DNA of 64,000 bases from Gemmiger formicilis. Lineage in GTDB: Bacteria > Bacillota > Clostridia > Oscillospirales > Ruminococcaceae. Position 1 is the first letter of the stretch; each line of letters opens with the position of its first letter. Shown here one piece after another: positions 7,837 to 15,562 of this stretch. The DNA is taken from assembly GCF_016900095.1 (NCBI RefSeq), contig NZ_JACJJP010000014.1, positions 1 to 64,000 on the forward strand, in the 5' to 3' direction. The notes beneath the pieces were generated by a model, which did no database searches, was not told the DNA's origin, and was given only the letters and a program-made list of their open reading frames with translations. The position numbers and the translations under genes were made by a program.

Positions 7837-7870
7837 TGCCCTGCTGCATCCTTTGCGGCAGGGCATTTTT
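7837..7870 (+). terminator. Attenuator of the FMN riboswitch
   Basis: TGCCCTGC (7837-7844) pairs with GCAGGGCA (7858-7865) and is followed by TTTTT, between riboswitch and gene. Confidence 0.85.
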
Positions 7871-7957
7871 GCTTGGCAGGAAAAACAGGCCTCCCGACAG
7901 CTGTGGCAACCGGCTTTCACATTTATGATCGGGCCGCAACGGCCGGGAGGTATTTGT

Positions 7958-8554
7958 ATGAAAACCAAAAATCACGTCCGCGAACTCACTGTAACCGCCA
8001 TGCTTTCTGCCATCGGCTTTGTGCTGATGATGGTGGATTTCAGCCTGCCCATGTTCATCCCGTTCTTTGTCAAGATGGACATTTCGGAACTGCCGGCCCT
8101 GCTGGCTTCCTTCAGCCTGGGCCCTGTGTACGGCGCCGCGGTCTGTCTGATCAAGAACATTCTGGCCGCCATCTTCCACGGCTCCACCGGCGGCATCGGC
8201 GAAGTGTGCAACTTCCTGCTGGGGGCTGCGTTCACCGTTACGGCAGGGCTGATCTATAAACATCACAAGAGCCGCAAGATGGCCGTTGTTGGCGCCCTGG
8301 TCGGTTCGGTGGTCATGGCCCTGATCAGCGTGCCGGTCAACTACTTCATCACCTACCCGGTGTATGCCCAGATGTTCGGCGGTATGGATCTGATCCTGGG
8401 CGCGTACCAGGAACTGAACCCCAACGCCACCAGCCTGCTGTTCTGCCTGGTCATGTTCAACCTGCCTTTCACCTTTGTGAAAGGTCTTCTCGATTCTGTC
8501 ATTTGCTTCCTGATCTACAAGCCCCTGTCTCCGATTCTGCACGGCCGCCGCTGA
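7958..8554 (+). CDS. ribU: Riboflavin transporter, ECF substrate-binding (S) component
   Basis: A 198-residue protein with about six membrane helices and the ECF S-component features: an early segment with two alanines (TVTAMLSAIGFVLM) used for contact with the energizing module, and the RibU-like PALLASFSLGPVYGAAVCLIKN block. The FMN riboswitch upstream fixes the substrate as riboflavin with good confidence. The start at 7958 has GGGAGG upstream. The shared ECF A, A' and T components are not in the window, so it is a group II solitary S component. It is the only gene under the riboswitch. Confidence 0.93.
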   Translation: MKTKNHVRELTVTAMLSAIGFVLMMVDFSLPMFIPFFVKMDISELPALLASFSLGPVYGAAVCLIKNILAAIFHGSTGGIGEVCNFLLGAAFTVTAGLIYKHHKSRKMAVVGALVGSVVMALISVPVNYFITYPVYAQMFGGMDLILGAYQELNPNATSLLFCLVMFNLPFTFVKGLLDSVICFLIYKPLSPILHGRR

Positions 8555-8604
8555 GCTTTTGTAGGACACTTGTCCAAAAGTGTCACAAAACGGACGAAAA
8601 ATCG

Positions 8605-8633
8605 TTGACATCCCATCTGGGGTATGGTATTAT
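8605..8633 (+). promoter_or_regulatory. Promoter of the SAM riboswitch-metK transcript
   Basis: Consensus TTGACA (8605-8610), 17-bp spacer, TATTAT (8628-8633), about 20 nt before the riboswitch P1 stem. Confidence 0.85.
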
Positions 8634-8655
8634 ACATCACGACATCAGAATAAGG

Positions 8656-8756
8656 TGACTTATCAAGAGCGGCTGAGGGAACAGGCCCAGTGAAGCCCGG
8701 CAACCTGCGCAATGCGTAAGGTGCCAATTCCTGCGGGAAACCGAAAGATAAGCGTT
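8656..8756 (+). ncRNA. SAM-I riboswitch (S-box)
   Basis: The canonical S-box order is visible: CTTATCAAGAG (P1 5' side, 8659-8664 core), GGCTGAGGGAACAGGCCC, TGAAGCCCGGCAACC, AAGGTGCCAATTCCTGC and GAAAGATAAG (P1 3' side, 8747-8752). It binds S-adenosylmethionine and controls the terminator just downstream, so metK is repressed by its own product. Confidence 0.97.
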
Positions 8757-8760
8757 TTGT

Positions 8761-8796
8761 GCGCGTTTCCCGCCGTGTGTGGGGAACGCGCTTTTT
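8761..8796 (+). terminator. Attenuator of the SAM riboswitch
   Basis: GCGCGTTTCCC pairs with GGGGAACGCGC across an 8- to 9-nt loop and is followed by TTTTT. Confidence 0.85.
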
Positions 8797-8884
8797 GCTG
8801 CGTTTTCCTGCGGCGGAAAACACATGCAAGGTTTTCGTCAAGTTGCCTTTCTGACCAGCATTTTTTCAAGGAGGCAGCTTACCT

Positions 8885-10036
8885 ATGTCCAAGTACCTGT
8901 TTACATCCGAATCCGTTACCGAGGGGCATCCCGACAAAATCTGCGACCAGATTTCCGACGCGGTGCTCGATGCCATTCTGGCCCAGGACCCCGGCGCCCG
9001 CGTGGCCTGCGAAACCACCTGCACCACCGGTCTGGTGCACATCATGGGCGAAATCACTACCAGCTGTTATGTGGACATTCCCGGCATTGCCCGCAGCGTC
9101 ATCAAGGATATCGGCTATGACCGCGCCAAGTATGGCTTTGACTGCGATACCTGCGGTGTTATGACCAGCATCGACGGCCAGAGCCCGGATATTGCCTTGG
9201 GCACCAACGATGAAGTGGCCGGGGCCGGTGACCAGGGCATGATGTTCGGCTATGCCTGCAACGAGACCCCCGAACTCATGCCACTGCCTATCTCCCTGGC
9301 CCACAAGCTGGCCAAACGTCTGGCCCATGTGCGCAAGGACGGCGAAATGGCTTACCTGCGTCCGGACGGCAAGAGCCAGGTCACGGTGGAATACGTGGAC
9401 GGCAAGCCGGTCCGAGTGGACACGGTGGTCATTTCCAGCCAGCACAGCCCTGAAGTGGATCAGCAGCAGCTGCATGCCGACGTGATGGAAAAGGTGATCA
9501 AGGCCACCATCCCGGCGAATCTGCTGGACGAAAATACCAAGTACTTCATCAACCCCACCGGCCGTTTCGTGGTGGGCGGTCCCCAGGGTGACAGCGGTCT
9601 GACCGGCCGCAAGATCATTGTGGATACCTACGGCGGGTATGCCCGTCACGGCGGCGGCGCTTTCAGCGGCAAGGACCCCTCCAAGGTGGACCGCTCCGCT
9701 GCGTATGCGGCCCGCTGGGTGGCCAAGAATCTGGTTGCCGCCGGTCTGGCCGACAAGTGCGAGGTGCAGCTGGCCTACGCCATCGGCGTGGCAGAACCGG
9801 TTTCCATCCTGGTGGATACCTTCGGCACCGGCACGGTGGCGGACGACAAGCTGGAAGCGGCGGTGGAAAAGGTCTTTGATCTGCGGCCCGCGGCCATCAT
9901 CCGTGATCTGGATCTGCGCAAGCCCATTTACCGCAAACTGGCGGCGTACGGCCATATGGGTCGTGAGGACCTGGGCGTCAAGTGGGAGAACACCGACCGT
10001 GTGGACGCGCTGAAAGCGGCGGTTGCCTCCCTGTAA
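8885..10036 (+). CDS. metK: S-adenosylmethionine synthetase
   Basis: A 383-residue cytoplasmic methionine adenosyltransferase, full length for the family. It begins with [25 protein letters not shown], the methionine/ATP-binding signature, and contains [12 protein letters not shown] (about 114-125) and the phosphate-binding [16 protein letters not shown] loop (about residues 257-272). It makes SAM from methionine and ATP. The start follows AAGGAGG by nine bases. It is controlled by the SAM-I riboswitch and ends at a long hairpin terminator. Confidence 0.99.
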   Translation: MSKYLFTSESVTEGHPDKICDQISDAVLDAILAQDPGARVACETTCTTGLVHIMGEITTSCYVDIPGIARSVIKDIGYDRAKYGFDCDTCGVMTSIDGQSPDIALGTNDEVAGAGDQGMMFGYACNETPELMPLPISLAHKLAKRLAHVRKDGEMAYLRPDGKSQVTVEYVDGKPVRVDTVVISSQHSPEVDQQQLHADVMEKVIKATIPANLLDENTKYFINPTGRFVVGGPQGDSGLTGRKIIVDTYGGYARHGGGAFSGKDPSKVDRSAAYAARWVAKNLVAAGLADKCEVQLAYAIGVAEPVSILVDTFGTGTVADDKLEAAVEKVFDLRPAAIIRDLDLRKPIYRKLAAYGHMGREDLGVKWENTDRVDALKAAVASL

Positions 10037-10066
10037 TCCTCAGCTTTCCACAAAAAATAAAAACAG

Positions 10067-10125
10067 ACAGGCTCTGTGTCCGTCGGCTGTCATTTCCGGG
10101 CAGCCGGGGCGCGGAGCCTGTTTTT
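10067..10125 (+). terminator. Intrinsic terminator of metK
   Basis: ACAGGCTC (10067-10074) pairs with GAGCCTGT (10114-10121). An inner GGCTGT...GCAGCC stem lies in the loop region, and a T run (10121-10125) follows. Confidence 0.75.
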
Positions 10126-10141
10126 ACGTGGTGCGAACAAC

Positions 10142-10169
10142 TTGCAAAACGCCGATTCGGATGTATAAT
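10142..10169 (+). promoter_or_regulatory. Promoter of the acetyltransferase gene
   Basis: TTGCAA (10142-10147), 16-bp spacer, TATAAT (10164-10169). Confidence 0.7.
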
Positions 10170-10221
10170 TATTTGTGTATCAAAAAGAAAATGAAATATG
10201 CAGAAGGGAAGCGCATTGCTT

Positions 10222-10692
10222 ATGAAAATCCGCAGAGCCGAAACCTGTGACATGCCTCGCATTGATGAATTGCTGATGCAGGTGGAGCTGGTCCATCACA
10301 AAGCCCGCCCGGATCTGTTCAAGAACGGCGGCCGCAAGTATACGGACGAAGAGCTGGCCGCCATTATTGCGGATGACAAGCGCCCGATTCTGGTAGCGGT
10401 GGATGATAACAATCGTCTGCTGGGATATGCGTTCTGCATTTTCCAGCAGTATCTCGACAATACCATTATGACCGATATCAAGACACTGTACATCGACGAC
10501 CTTTGTGTGGATGAAGCCTGCCGCGGCCAGCACATCGGCTGTGCTTTGTACGAGGCGGTCCTGGCCTATGCCCGGGAACACGGCTGCTACAACGTGACCC
10601 TGAACGTATGGTCCGGCAACGACAACGCCCAGCGGTTCTATGAATCCTGCGGTCTCAAGCCCCAGAAAATCGGCATGGAAGTCATCCTGTAA
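10222..10692 (+). CDS. GNAT family N-acetyltransferase
   Basis: A 156-residue single-domain GNAT protein. It shows IRRAETCDMPRIDELL at the N terminus, the acetyl-CoA binding motif A as CVDEACRGQHIGCALYEAVLAYA (Q/RxxG-x-A type, about residues 94-116), and motif B as NVTLNVWSGNDNAQRFYESCGLKP. Substrate cannot be inferred. The start at 10222 is preferred to an ATG 24 nt upstream because it matches the start of the GNAT fold; GAAGGGAA lies 12 nt before it. It has its own promoter and shares a terminator with the convergent kinase gene. Confidence 0.88.
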   Translation: MKIRRAETCDMPRIDELLMQVELVHHKARPDLFKNGGRKYTDEELAAIIADDKRPILVAVDDNNRLLGYAFCIFQQYLDNTIMTDIKTLYIDDLCVDEACRGQHIGCALYEAVLAYAREHGCYNVTLNVWSGNDNAQRFYESCGLKPQKIGMEVIL

Positions 10693-10708
10693 AATCTGTA
10701 TCACCAAC

Positions 10709-10750
10709 AAAACGGCCCCGCCGCCCGTACAGGGAGGCAGGGGCCGTTTT
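10709..10750. terminator. Bidirectional terminator
   Basis: Perfect 11-bp stem AAAACGGCCCC (10709-10719) / GGGGCCGTTTT (10740-10750), lying between convergent genes and useful in both directions. Confidence 0.85.
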
Positions 10751-10752
10751 GC

Positions 10753-11277
10753 TTATGGCTTTTCAAGACTATACCGTCGGAAACAGTCGTCCAGTTCCCG
10801 CTGGTTCCGGATGCGGTGCGCTTTTTCCGGCCAGGCTTGCAGCACGTGTTCATAGTGCTGCACCTTCTCTCTGGTCCGGCCGCCCCACAAGACCCAATGA
10901 AGAAATTCGGCGTCGATTTTTTCCGCGCAGTCCTTGGCCATGGACGCCCGGGTTTTTCCGTGGTAGTGCAGGTATCGGGATAAAACTCGGTACAGGCAGG
11001 TCCAGCGCCCGAAATCCAGAAAGAAAATCAGGTCGGACTCGGCCAGACGGCGGTCATAGTACAGATTGGTATAGTTTCCGTCCATGACCCAGCCGTCGGG
11101 ATGGCTGTCCAGAAAGGTGCGCACGTCGGCCAGCTTTTCTTCCCGGTCCCGCTCGCTCCAGCCGGGGCCGAACTGCACTGTGTCCAGGTGCAGAACCGGC
11201 AGATGGTATCTTTGCCCGAACGCGGCGGCCAGGGTGGATTTTCCGCTGCCGCTGTATCCGATAATGCTGATCTTCAT
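10753..11277 (-). CDS. Small P-loop kinase of the DNA topology modulation (FlaR)/adenylate kinase-like family
   Basis: A 174-residue protein beginning MKISIIGYSGSGKST, with a Walker A at residues 7-14, and continuing with HLDTVQFGPGWSERDREE and WVMDGNYTN, blocks shared by the group annotated as topology modulation protein FlaR. Members look like adenylate/shikimate-type kinases; their true substrate is not established as far as I know. The start at 11277 follows GGAAAGGAAGG. It is transcribed divergently from recD2 from a back-to-back promoter and is monocistronic. Confidence 0.8.
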   Translation of the reverse strand: MKISIIGYSGSGKSTLAAAFGQRYHLPVLHLDTVQFGPGWSERDREEKLADVRTFLDSHPDGWVMDGNYTNLYYDRRLAESDLIFFLDFGRWTCLYRVLSRYLHYHGKTRASMAKDCAEKIDAEFLHWVLWGGRTREKVQHYEHVLQAWPEKAHRIRNQRELDDCFRRYSLEKP

Positions 11278-11337
11278 TCCGAACCTTCCTTTCCGGTTTG
11301 GCCTACGATACATCGCCAAACAATGGCACAGACTATT

Positions 11338-11400
11338 ACTATATATAAAAAGGAAAGCCCTGTCAACGGCATTGCCAAATAAGGGGGGATTGGCTATAAT
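11338..11400. promoter_or_regulatory. Back-to-back divergent promoters (kinase gene and recD2)
   Basis: Minus-strand promoter: TTGACA (plus 11361-11366), 17-bp spacer, TATAGT (11338-11343). Plus-strand promoter: TTGCCA (11372-11377), 17-bp spacer, TATAAT (11395-11400). The two -35 boxes are only 5 bp apart, so the two promoters probably exclude or influence each other. Confidence 0.8.
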
Positions 11401-11454
11401 ATAAAAGTATATTGGGTGATTCTGTCCAAAAGACAAAGAAAGGAGGAAATGGCC

Positions 11455-13668
11455 ATGCCCGGGGAACTGCTGAAACTGGAAGGCGTTGTGGAACACGTGA
11501 TTTTTGAAAACCAGGAAACCGGTTATGCGGTGTTCGAAGTCAACGCGGGCGGTACCGACGTGGTCGTTTCCGGCAATGTGGGCAGTATCGACAACGGAAT
11601 GTCGGTGGTGGTGTACGGGCAGATGACCAACCATCCCAACTATGGGGAACAGTTCCGGGCCGAGACCTGCGAAGCGGCACTGCCCCAGGATACGGCGGCC
11701 ATTCAGAGCTACCTGGCCAGCGGTGTGCTGCCCTATATCGGCTCTTCCACCGCCAAGAAGATGGTGGCCAAGTTCGGGGCCGAAACCCTGACCGTGATTG
11801 CGGAGGAGCCGGACCGGCTGTGCGAGCTGAAAGGAATCACGCCCCAGAAAGCCGCGGCCATTTCTAACGAGTTCCGCCGCTTGTACGGTGTGCGGGAGGT
11901 CATCGCCTGGATGGCACGTTTCGGGCTTTCGGCCCAAAGCGCGGTGACGGCCTACCGCGCCTTCGGCCCCCACACGGTGGAAGCACTGAACAATAATCCG
12001 TATATGCTTTGCGGGGAACCGCTGAACCTGAAATTCAGTCAGGTGGATGCCATTGCCAACACCTTGCAGGTGGGGGCGGACAGCAGCCTGCGCATTGCCG
12101 CAGGGCTGCTGTATACTCTGCGGCACAATGCGGGCAACGGGCACACCTGTCTGCCCCGGGCCAAGCTGACCGACGCCACGGCCCGGTTTATCCGCCAGGA
12201 ACCCCAGCGGGTGGAACAGGCACTGGATGAACTGCTGAACACCGAGGAGATGCGTGCCCGCACCTATGAGGGCACCGAGTACATCTACCTGCCGGACCTT
12301 CTCAGTGCGGAGGAGGACATTGCCGCACGCCTTGGCGAAATTTCCACCTATCCCACCGAGGCGCCGCCAACTCTGGAAAATGATATCCGGGTGTTGGAAA
12401 TGGCCCAGGGGTTTGCCTATGCACCATTGCAGCGGGAAGCCATCCGGATGGCCTTGTCCAACCGGGTCATGGTACTCACCGGCGGCCCCGGCACCGGTAA
12501 AACCACCACGGTCAACGCGATCCTGACGCTGTACGAGGGGCTTTACGACCGGGTGGCCCTGTGTGCCCCTACCGGCCGTGCCGCCAAACGCCTGAGCGAA
12601 CTCACCGGGCACAGCGCTTCCACCATTCACCGGCTGCTGGAAGTGGATTACTCCACCGGTACGGTGCGGTTCATCCACAACGAAAAGAACCTGCTTCCCT
12701 TTGACGTGATCATCCTGGATGAGATGAGCATGGTGGATGTCAAGCTGTTCCAGGCCTTGCTGGCGGCGGCGCAGTCCCATTGTCGCATCATCATGGTGGG
12801 GGATGCCGACCAGCTTCCCAGTGTGGGGCCCGGCAACATTCTCAGCGAGATTCTGCGGGCGGATATCCTGCCCACAGTGCGTTTGACCGAAATCTTCCGG
12901 CAGGCGCAAAAGAGCCTGATCATCCAGAATGCCCACCGGATCGTGCACGGGGAGATGCCCCGTACGGGGGGACACGATGACGACTTTTTCATGATCGAAT
13001 CCTTCGGCCCCGCCTGCCAGCGATTGGTGTGCGACCTGGTATCCACCCGGCTGCCCCGCACCTACGGTTTCGACCCCGTGCGGGACATTCAGGTCCTTTG
13101 CCCTACCAAGGTGGGCCCCACGGGCAGTGTGGAACTGAACCGGCGGCTGCAGGCGGTTTTGAACCCGCCTTCGCCGGACAAACCCCAGATCGCCTGGGAG
13201 CAAAGCGGCCGGGTACTGCGGTTGGGGGATAAGGTCATGCAGATCAAGAATGACTATGACATTCCCTATGAGCGTTCCGGTGCCGAAGCAGGTGTGGGCG
13301 CTTACAACGGCGACCTGGGCATCATCACCGAGGTGGACCCGTCGGCCCGCAGTGTGACCGTCATGATGGATGACCGCAAATATGTGTACGGCGCCGATCA
13401 GCTGGCTGAGTTGGAGCCCGCCTATGCGGTGACCATCCACAAGAGCCAGGGCTCGGAATTTCCGGCGGTGATCATCCCGGCAGCGGATGTGCCCGCCCGC
13501 CTGTGCTACCGCAATCTTCTGTATACCGGTGTGACCCGCGCCAGAAAGCTGTGCATCATCACGGGTATGGGGCGCACGGTGCAGGCCATGACCGAAAACG
13601 TCCGGCAGAATCTGCGTTACAGCGGACTGCGCTACCTGTTGGCGGATGCGGTCCGTCATCAATCGTGA
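11455..13668 (+). CDS. recD2: RecD2-type ATP-dependent DNA helicase
   Basis: A 737-residue SF1B helicase of the RecD2 (RecD/TraA without RecBC) type. It has an N-terminal OB-like domain (about 1-75), helix-hairpin-helix repeats (about 75-190), Walker A GGPGTGKT at about 343-350, LDEMSMVD Walker B, GDADQLPSVGPG motif III, and a C-terminal VTIHKSQGSEFPAV motif with the SH3-like insert. It unwinds DNA 5'-3' and in Firmicutes acts in repair and fork restart. The start at 11455 has AGGAGG eight bases upstream; the ATG at 11449 is too close to that site. Its stop overlaps the GTG start of comF (GTGA), so the two are translationally coupled. Confidence 0.95.
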   Translation: MPGELLKLEGVVEHVIFENQETGYAVFEVNAGGTDVVVSGNVGSIDNGMSVVVYGQMTNHPNYGEQFRAETCEAALPQDTAAIQSYLASGVLPYIGSSTAKKMVAKFGAETLTVIAEEPDRLCELKGITPQKAAAISNEFRRLYGVREVIAWMARFGLSAQSAVTAYRAFGPHTVEALNNNPYMLCGEPLNLKFSQVDAIANTLQVGADSSLRIAAGLLYTLRHNAGNGHTCLPRAKLTDATARFIRQEPQRVEQALDELLNTEEMRARTYEGTEYIYLPDLLSAEEDIAARLGEISTYPTEAPPTLENDIRVLEMAQGFAYAPLQREAIRMALSNRVMVLTGGPGTGKTTTVNAILTLYEGLYDRVALCAPTGRAAKRLSELTGHSASTIHRLLEVDYSTGTVRFIHNEKNLLPFDVIILDEMSMVDVKLFQALLAAAQSHCRIIMVGDADQLPSVGPGNILSEILRADILPTVRLTEIFRQAQKSLIIQNAHRIVHGEMPRTGGHDDDFFMIESFGPACQRLVCDLVSTRLPRTYGFDPVRDIQVLCPTKVGPTGSVELNRRLQAVLNPPSPDKPQIAWEQSGRVLRLGDKVMQIKNDYDIPYERSGAEAGVGAYNGDLGIITEVDPSARSVTVMMDDRKYVYGADQLAELEPAYAVTIHKSQGSEFPAVIIPAADVPARLCYRNLLYTGVTRARKLCIITGMGRTVQAMTENVRQNLRYSGLRYLLADAVRHQS

Positions 13669-14435
13669 ACGCGCTGCCGGAACGGCTGGCGGCTCTGATC
13701 TGGCCACGGCGGTGTCCCTTTTGCGGCAAGCTTCTGGGAGCCGATGCGGTGGCCGGCTGCCATTGCCGGAATTGTCTGCCGGAGGTGGAGCGGCTGTCCC
13801 ATGATCCGCCCCGGCTTCCCGCCACGGAGCATGAATTTTACGCGGTGTCGGGGGCAGCCAGCGCTTTTTATTATGCGGATACCGTCCGCTACGCCATTCT
13901 TATGTGCAAGGGACACGGCAACCCCTGGTATGCCAGGGAGCTGGCGGACCTGATGGCTGTGCGTGTGTTCGGTGCACAGGCTGCGCCCGCTGCGGCGGGG
14001 CGTCCGGCGTACACAGCGCCGGGGGAACTGAAACCCTACACCTTGATTGTGCCGGTGCCGCCGCGGCGGCCCGGTACAGGTACCATGCCCCGTCTGCTGG
14101 CAAAACGCCTGTCCCGGATTCTGGACATTCCCGTGGCGTACCCGCTGTACACCACGCGCAAGATGCAGCCCCAGAAAAATCTGGATCTGAATGCCCGCCT
14201 CAGGAACACCCGCGGGGCATATGCCTGCCGCCGCGGAACCGATTTGTCCGGTATGCGTGTTCTTTTGGTGGACGATATTATCACCACTGGCGCCACCGTT
14301 TCCGCCTGTGCCCTGGCTTTGTTGCAGGGCGGTGCAGTTTCGGTGTTTGCGGTTAGCGTGGCCGCCAAGGAAGACTTACCCCCGAACAAACGTCTGCCCA
14401 AGCAAGGGCAAACGCAGGAGAAACAGAGCAAATGA
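13665..14435 (+). CDS. comF: ComF family phosphoribosyltransferase-like protein
   Basis: A 256-residue protein with an N-terminal zinc ribbon (C17-x2-C20 ... C34-x2-C37) and a C-terminal phosphoribosyltransferase fold whose PRPP loop reads LLVDDIITTGATVSACA (about 200-216). This is the ComF/GntX architecture. ComF is needed for DNA uptake in naturally competent bacteria and is thought to act on incoming single-stranded DNA; its reaction is not settled. The GTG start overlaps the recD2 stop by four bases, and the stop overlaps the mreB start by four bases (ATGA), so the three genes form a coupled operon. Confidence 0.9.
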   Translation: MNALPERLAALIWPRRCPFCGKLLGADAVAGCHCRNCLPEVERLSHDPPRLPATEHEFYAVSGAASAFYYADTVRYAILMCKGHGNPWYARELADLMAVRVFGAQAAPAAAGRPAYTAPGELKPYTLIVPVPPRRPGTGTMPRLLAKRLSRILDIPVAYPLYTTRKMQPQKNLDLNARLRNTRGAYACRRGTDLSGMRVLLVDDIITTGATVSACALALLQGGAVSVFAVSVAAKEDLPPNKRLPKQGQTQEKQSK

Positions 14436-15505
14436 AGCAATATGATATCGGCATTGATCTGGGAACCAGTTCCATCATCATTGCAACCGAACAACAGGGC
14501 GTGATCTTCCGTCAACCCAGCGTGGGGGCGGTGGACACCCGCTCCAATACCGTCATCGCTGTGGGGGAGGATGCCCTTCGTATGGTGGGGCGTGCGCCGC
14601 GCTATATTGATATCATCCGTCCGCTGCGGGACGGCGTTATCCAGGACCACCGGATGACCAATGAACTGATTGTGCGGTTCATCAACCAGGTGTGCCCCTC
14701 CCGTCTGATCCGTCCCCGGGTGGCGGTGTGTGTGCCCGCAGCTATTACGGGAATCGAGGCCGACGCGGTGGTGGAATCGGTGATGGCAGCTGGCGCCAAA
14801 CAGGTGTACCTGGTGGACGAGCCGGTAGCCGCCGCCCTGGGAGCGGGACTGGATATCCGCACACCCAAGGGTTGTATGGTCATTGATATCGGTGGCGGGT
14901 CCACCGATATCGCGGTGATCAGCATGGGGGGACGGGTGCGTGCCGCCAGCCTGCCGGTGGCCGGCAACGCCTTTGACAACTGCATCGCCCAGTATGTGCA
15001 GGAAAAATTCAGCATTGCCATCGGCCCGCTGACCGCCGAAGCCTTGAAAAAGCAGGTGGCCTGCTGCTTCCAAAGCGAGTTTGAAGGCGTGATGGAAGTC
15101 CGCGGCCATTCCTGGGAGACCAATCTGCCGGCCCGCCGCCTGATCTATACCCGGGATCTGTACGAGCCGGTCCGGGAACTGGCCGCCCGCATTGCCGCTG
15201 CCGCCCATAATGTGCTGCAAAGCACCCCGCCGGAACTGGCGGCTGATGTGGGCAAAAACGGCATTTTGCTCACCGGCGGCGGGTCCATGCTCCGGGGCCT
15301 GGCCGGATACCTGGCCGGGGAACTGCATGTGGACGTGGCCATTGCCCCCGATCCGCTGAACTGCGTGGCTCGCGGTACGGCGGCCAGCCTGTCTCTGGGC
15401 AAGTATCTGACGGCCGGGTTCCGGGACGCCACACCCAAGGTATGGAAAAGCCGCCTGATGGGGCCCCGTGACCCTTTCCATGCATGGGGTTTTGTGGTAT
15501 ACTAA
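14432..15505 (+). CDS. mreB: MreB/Mbl family rod-shape actin homologue
   Basis: A 357-residue bacterial actin. It shows DIGIDLGTSS (phosphate 1), VIDIGGGSTDIAVIS (phosphate 2) and GILLTGGGSMLRGLAGYLAGEL (adenosine motif) in the expected order and spacing. It polymerises on the inner face of the membrane and positions peptidoglycan synthesis. It sits behind recD2-comF rather than with mreC/mreD, so it may be an MreB, Mbl or MreBH paralogue; sequence alone does not separate these. Translation is coupled to comF. The last ~25 residues are longer than usual for MreB. Confidence 0.9.
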   Translation: MKQYDIGIDLGTSSIIIATEQQGVIFRQPSVGAVDTRSNTVIAVGEDALRMVGRAPRYIDIIRPLRDGVIQDHRMTNELIVRFINQVCPSRLIRPRVAVCVPAAITGIEADAVVESVMAAGAKQVYLVDEPVAAALGAGLDIRTPKGCMVIDIGGGSTDIAVISMGGRVRAASLPVAGNAFDNCIAQYVQEKFSIAIGPLTAEALKKQVACCFQSEFEGVMEVRGHSWETNLPARRLIYTRDLYEPVRELAARIAAAAHNVLQSTPPELAADVGKNGILLTGGGSMLRGLAGYLAGELHVDVAIAPDPLNCVARGTAASLSLGKYLTAGFRDATPKVWKSRLMGPRDPFHAWGFVVY

Positions 15506-15562
15506 ACACTTATGATTTTGTCTTTTTTACACAGATTGCAGCAGTAAAGGAAGAAAACACCT

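Noticed and set aside
10753-13707. 984-codon minus-strand frame joining the small kinase to the complement of recD2
   Set aside because: Only the last 174 codons from 11277 are real, with ribosome binding site and P-loop; the rest is antisense to recD2.
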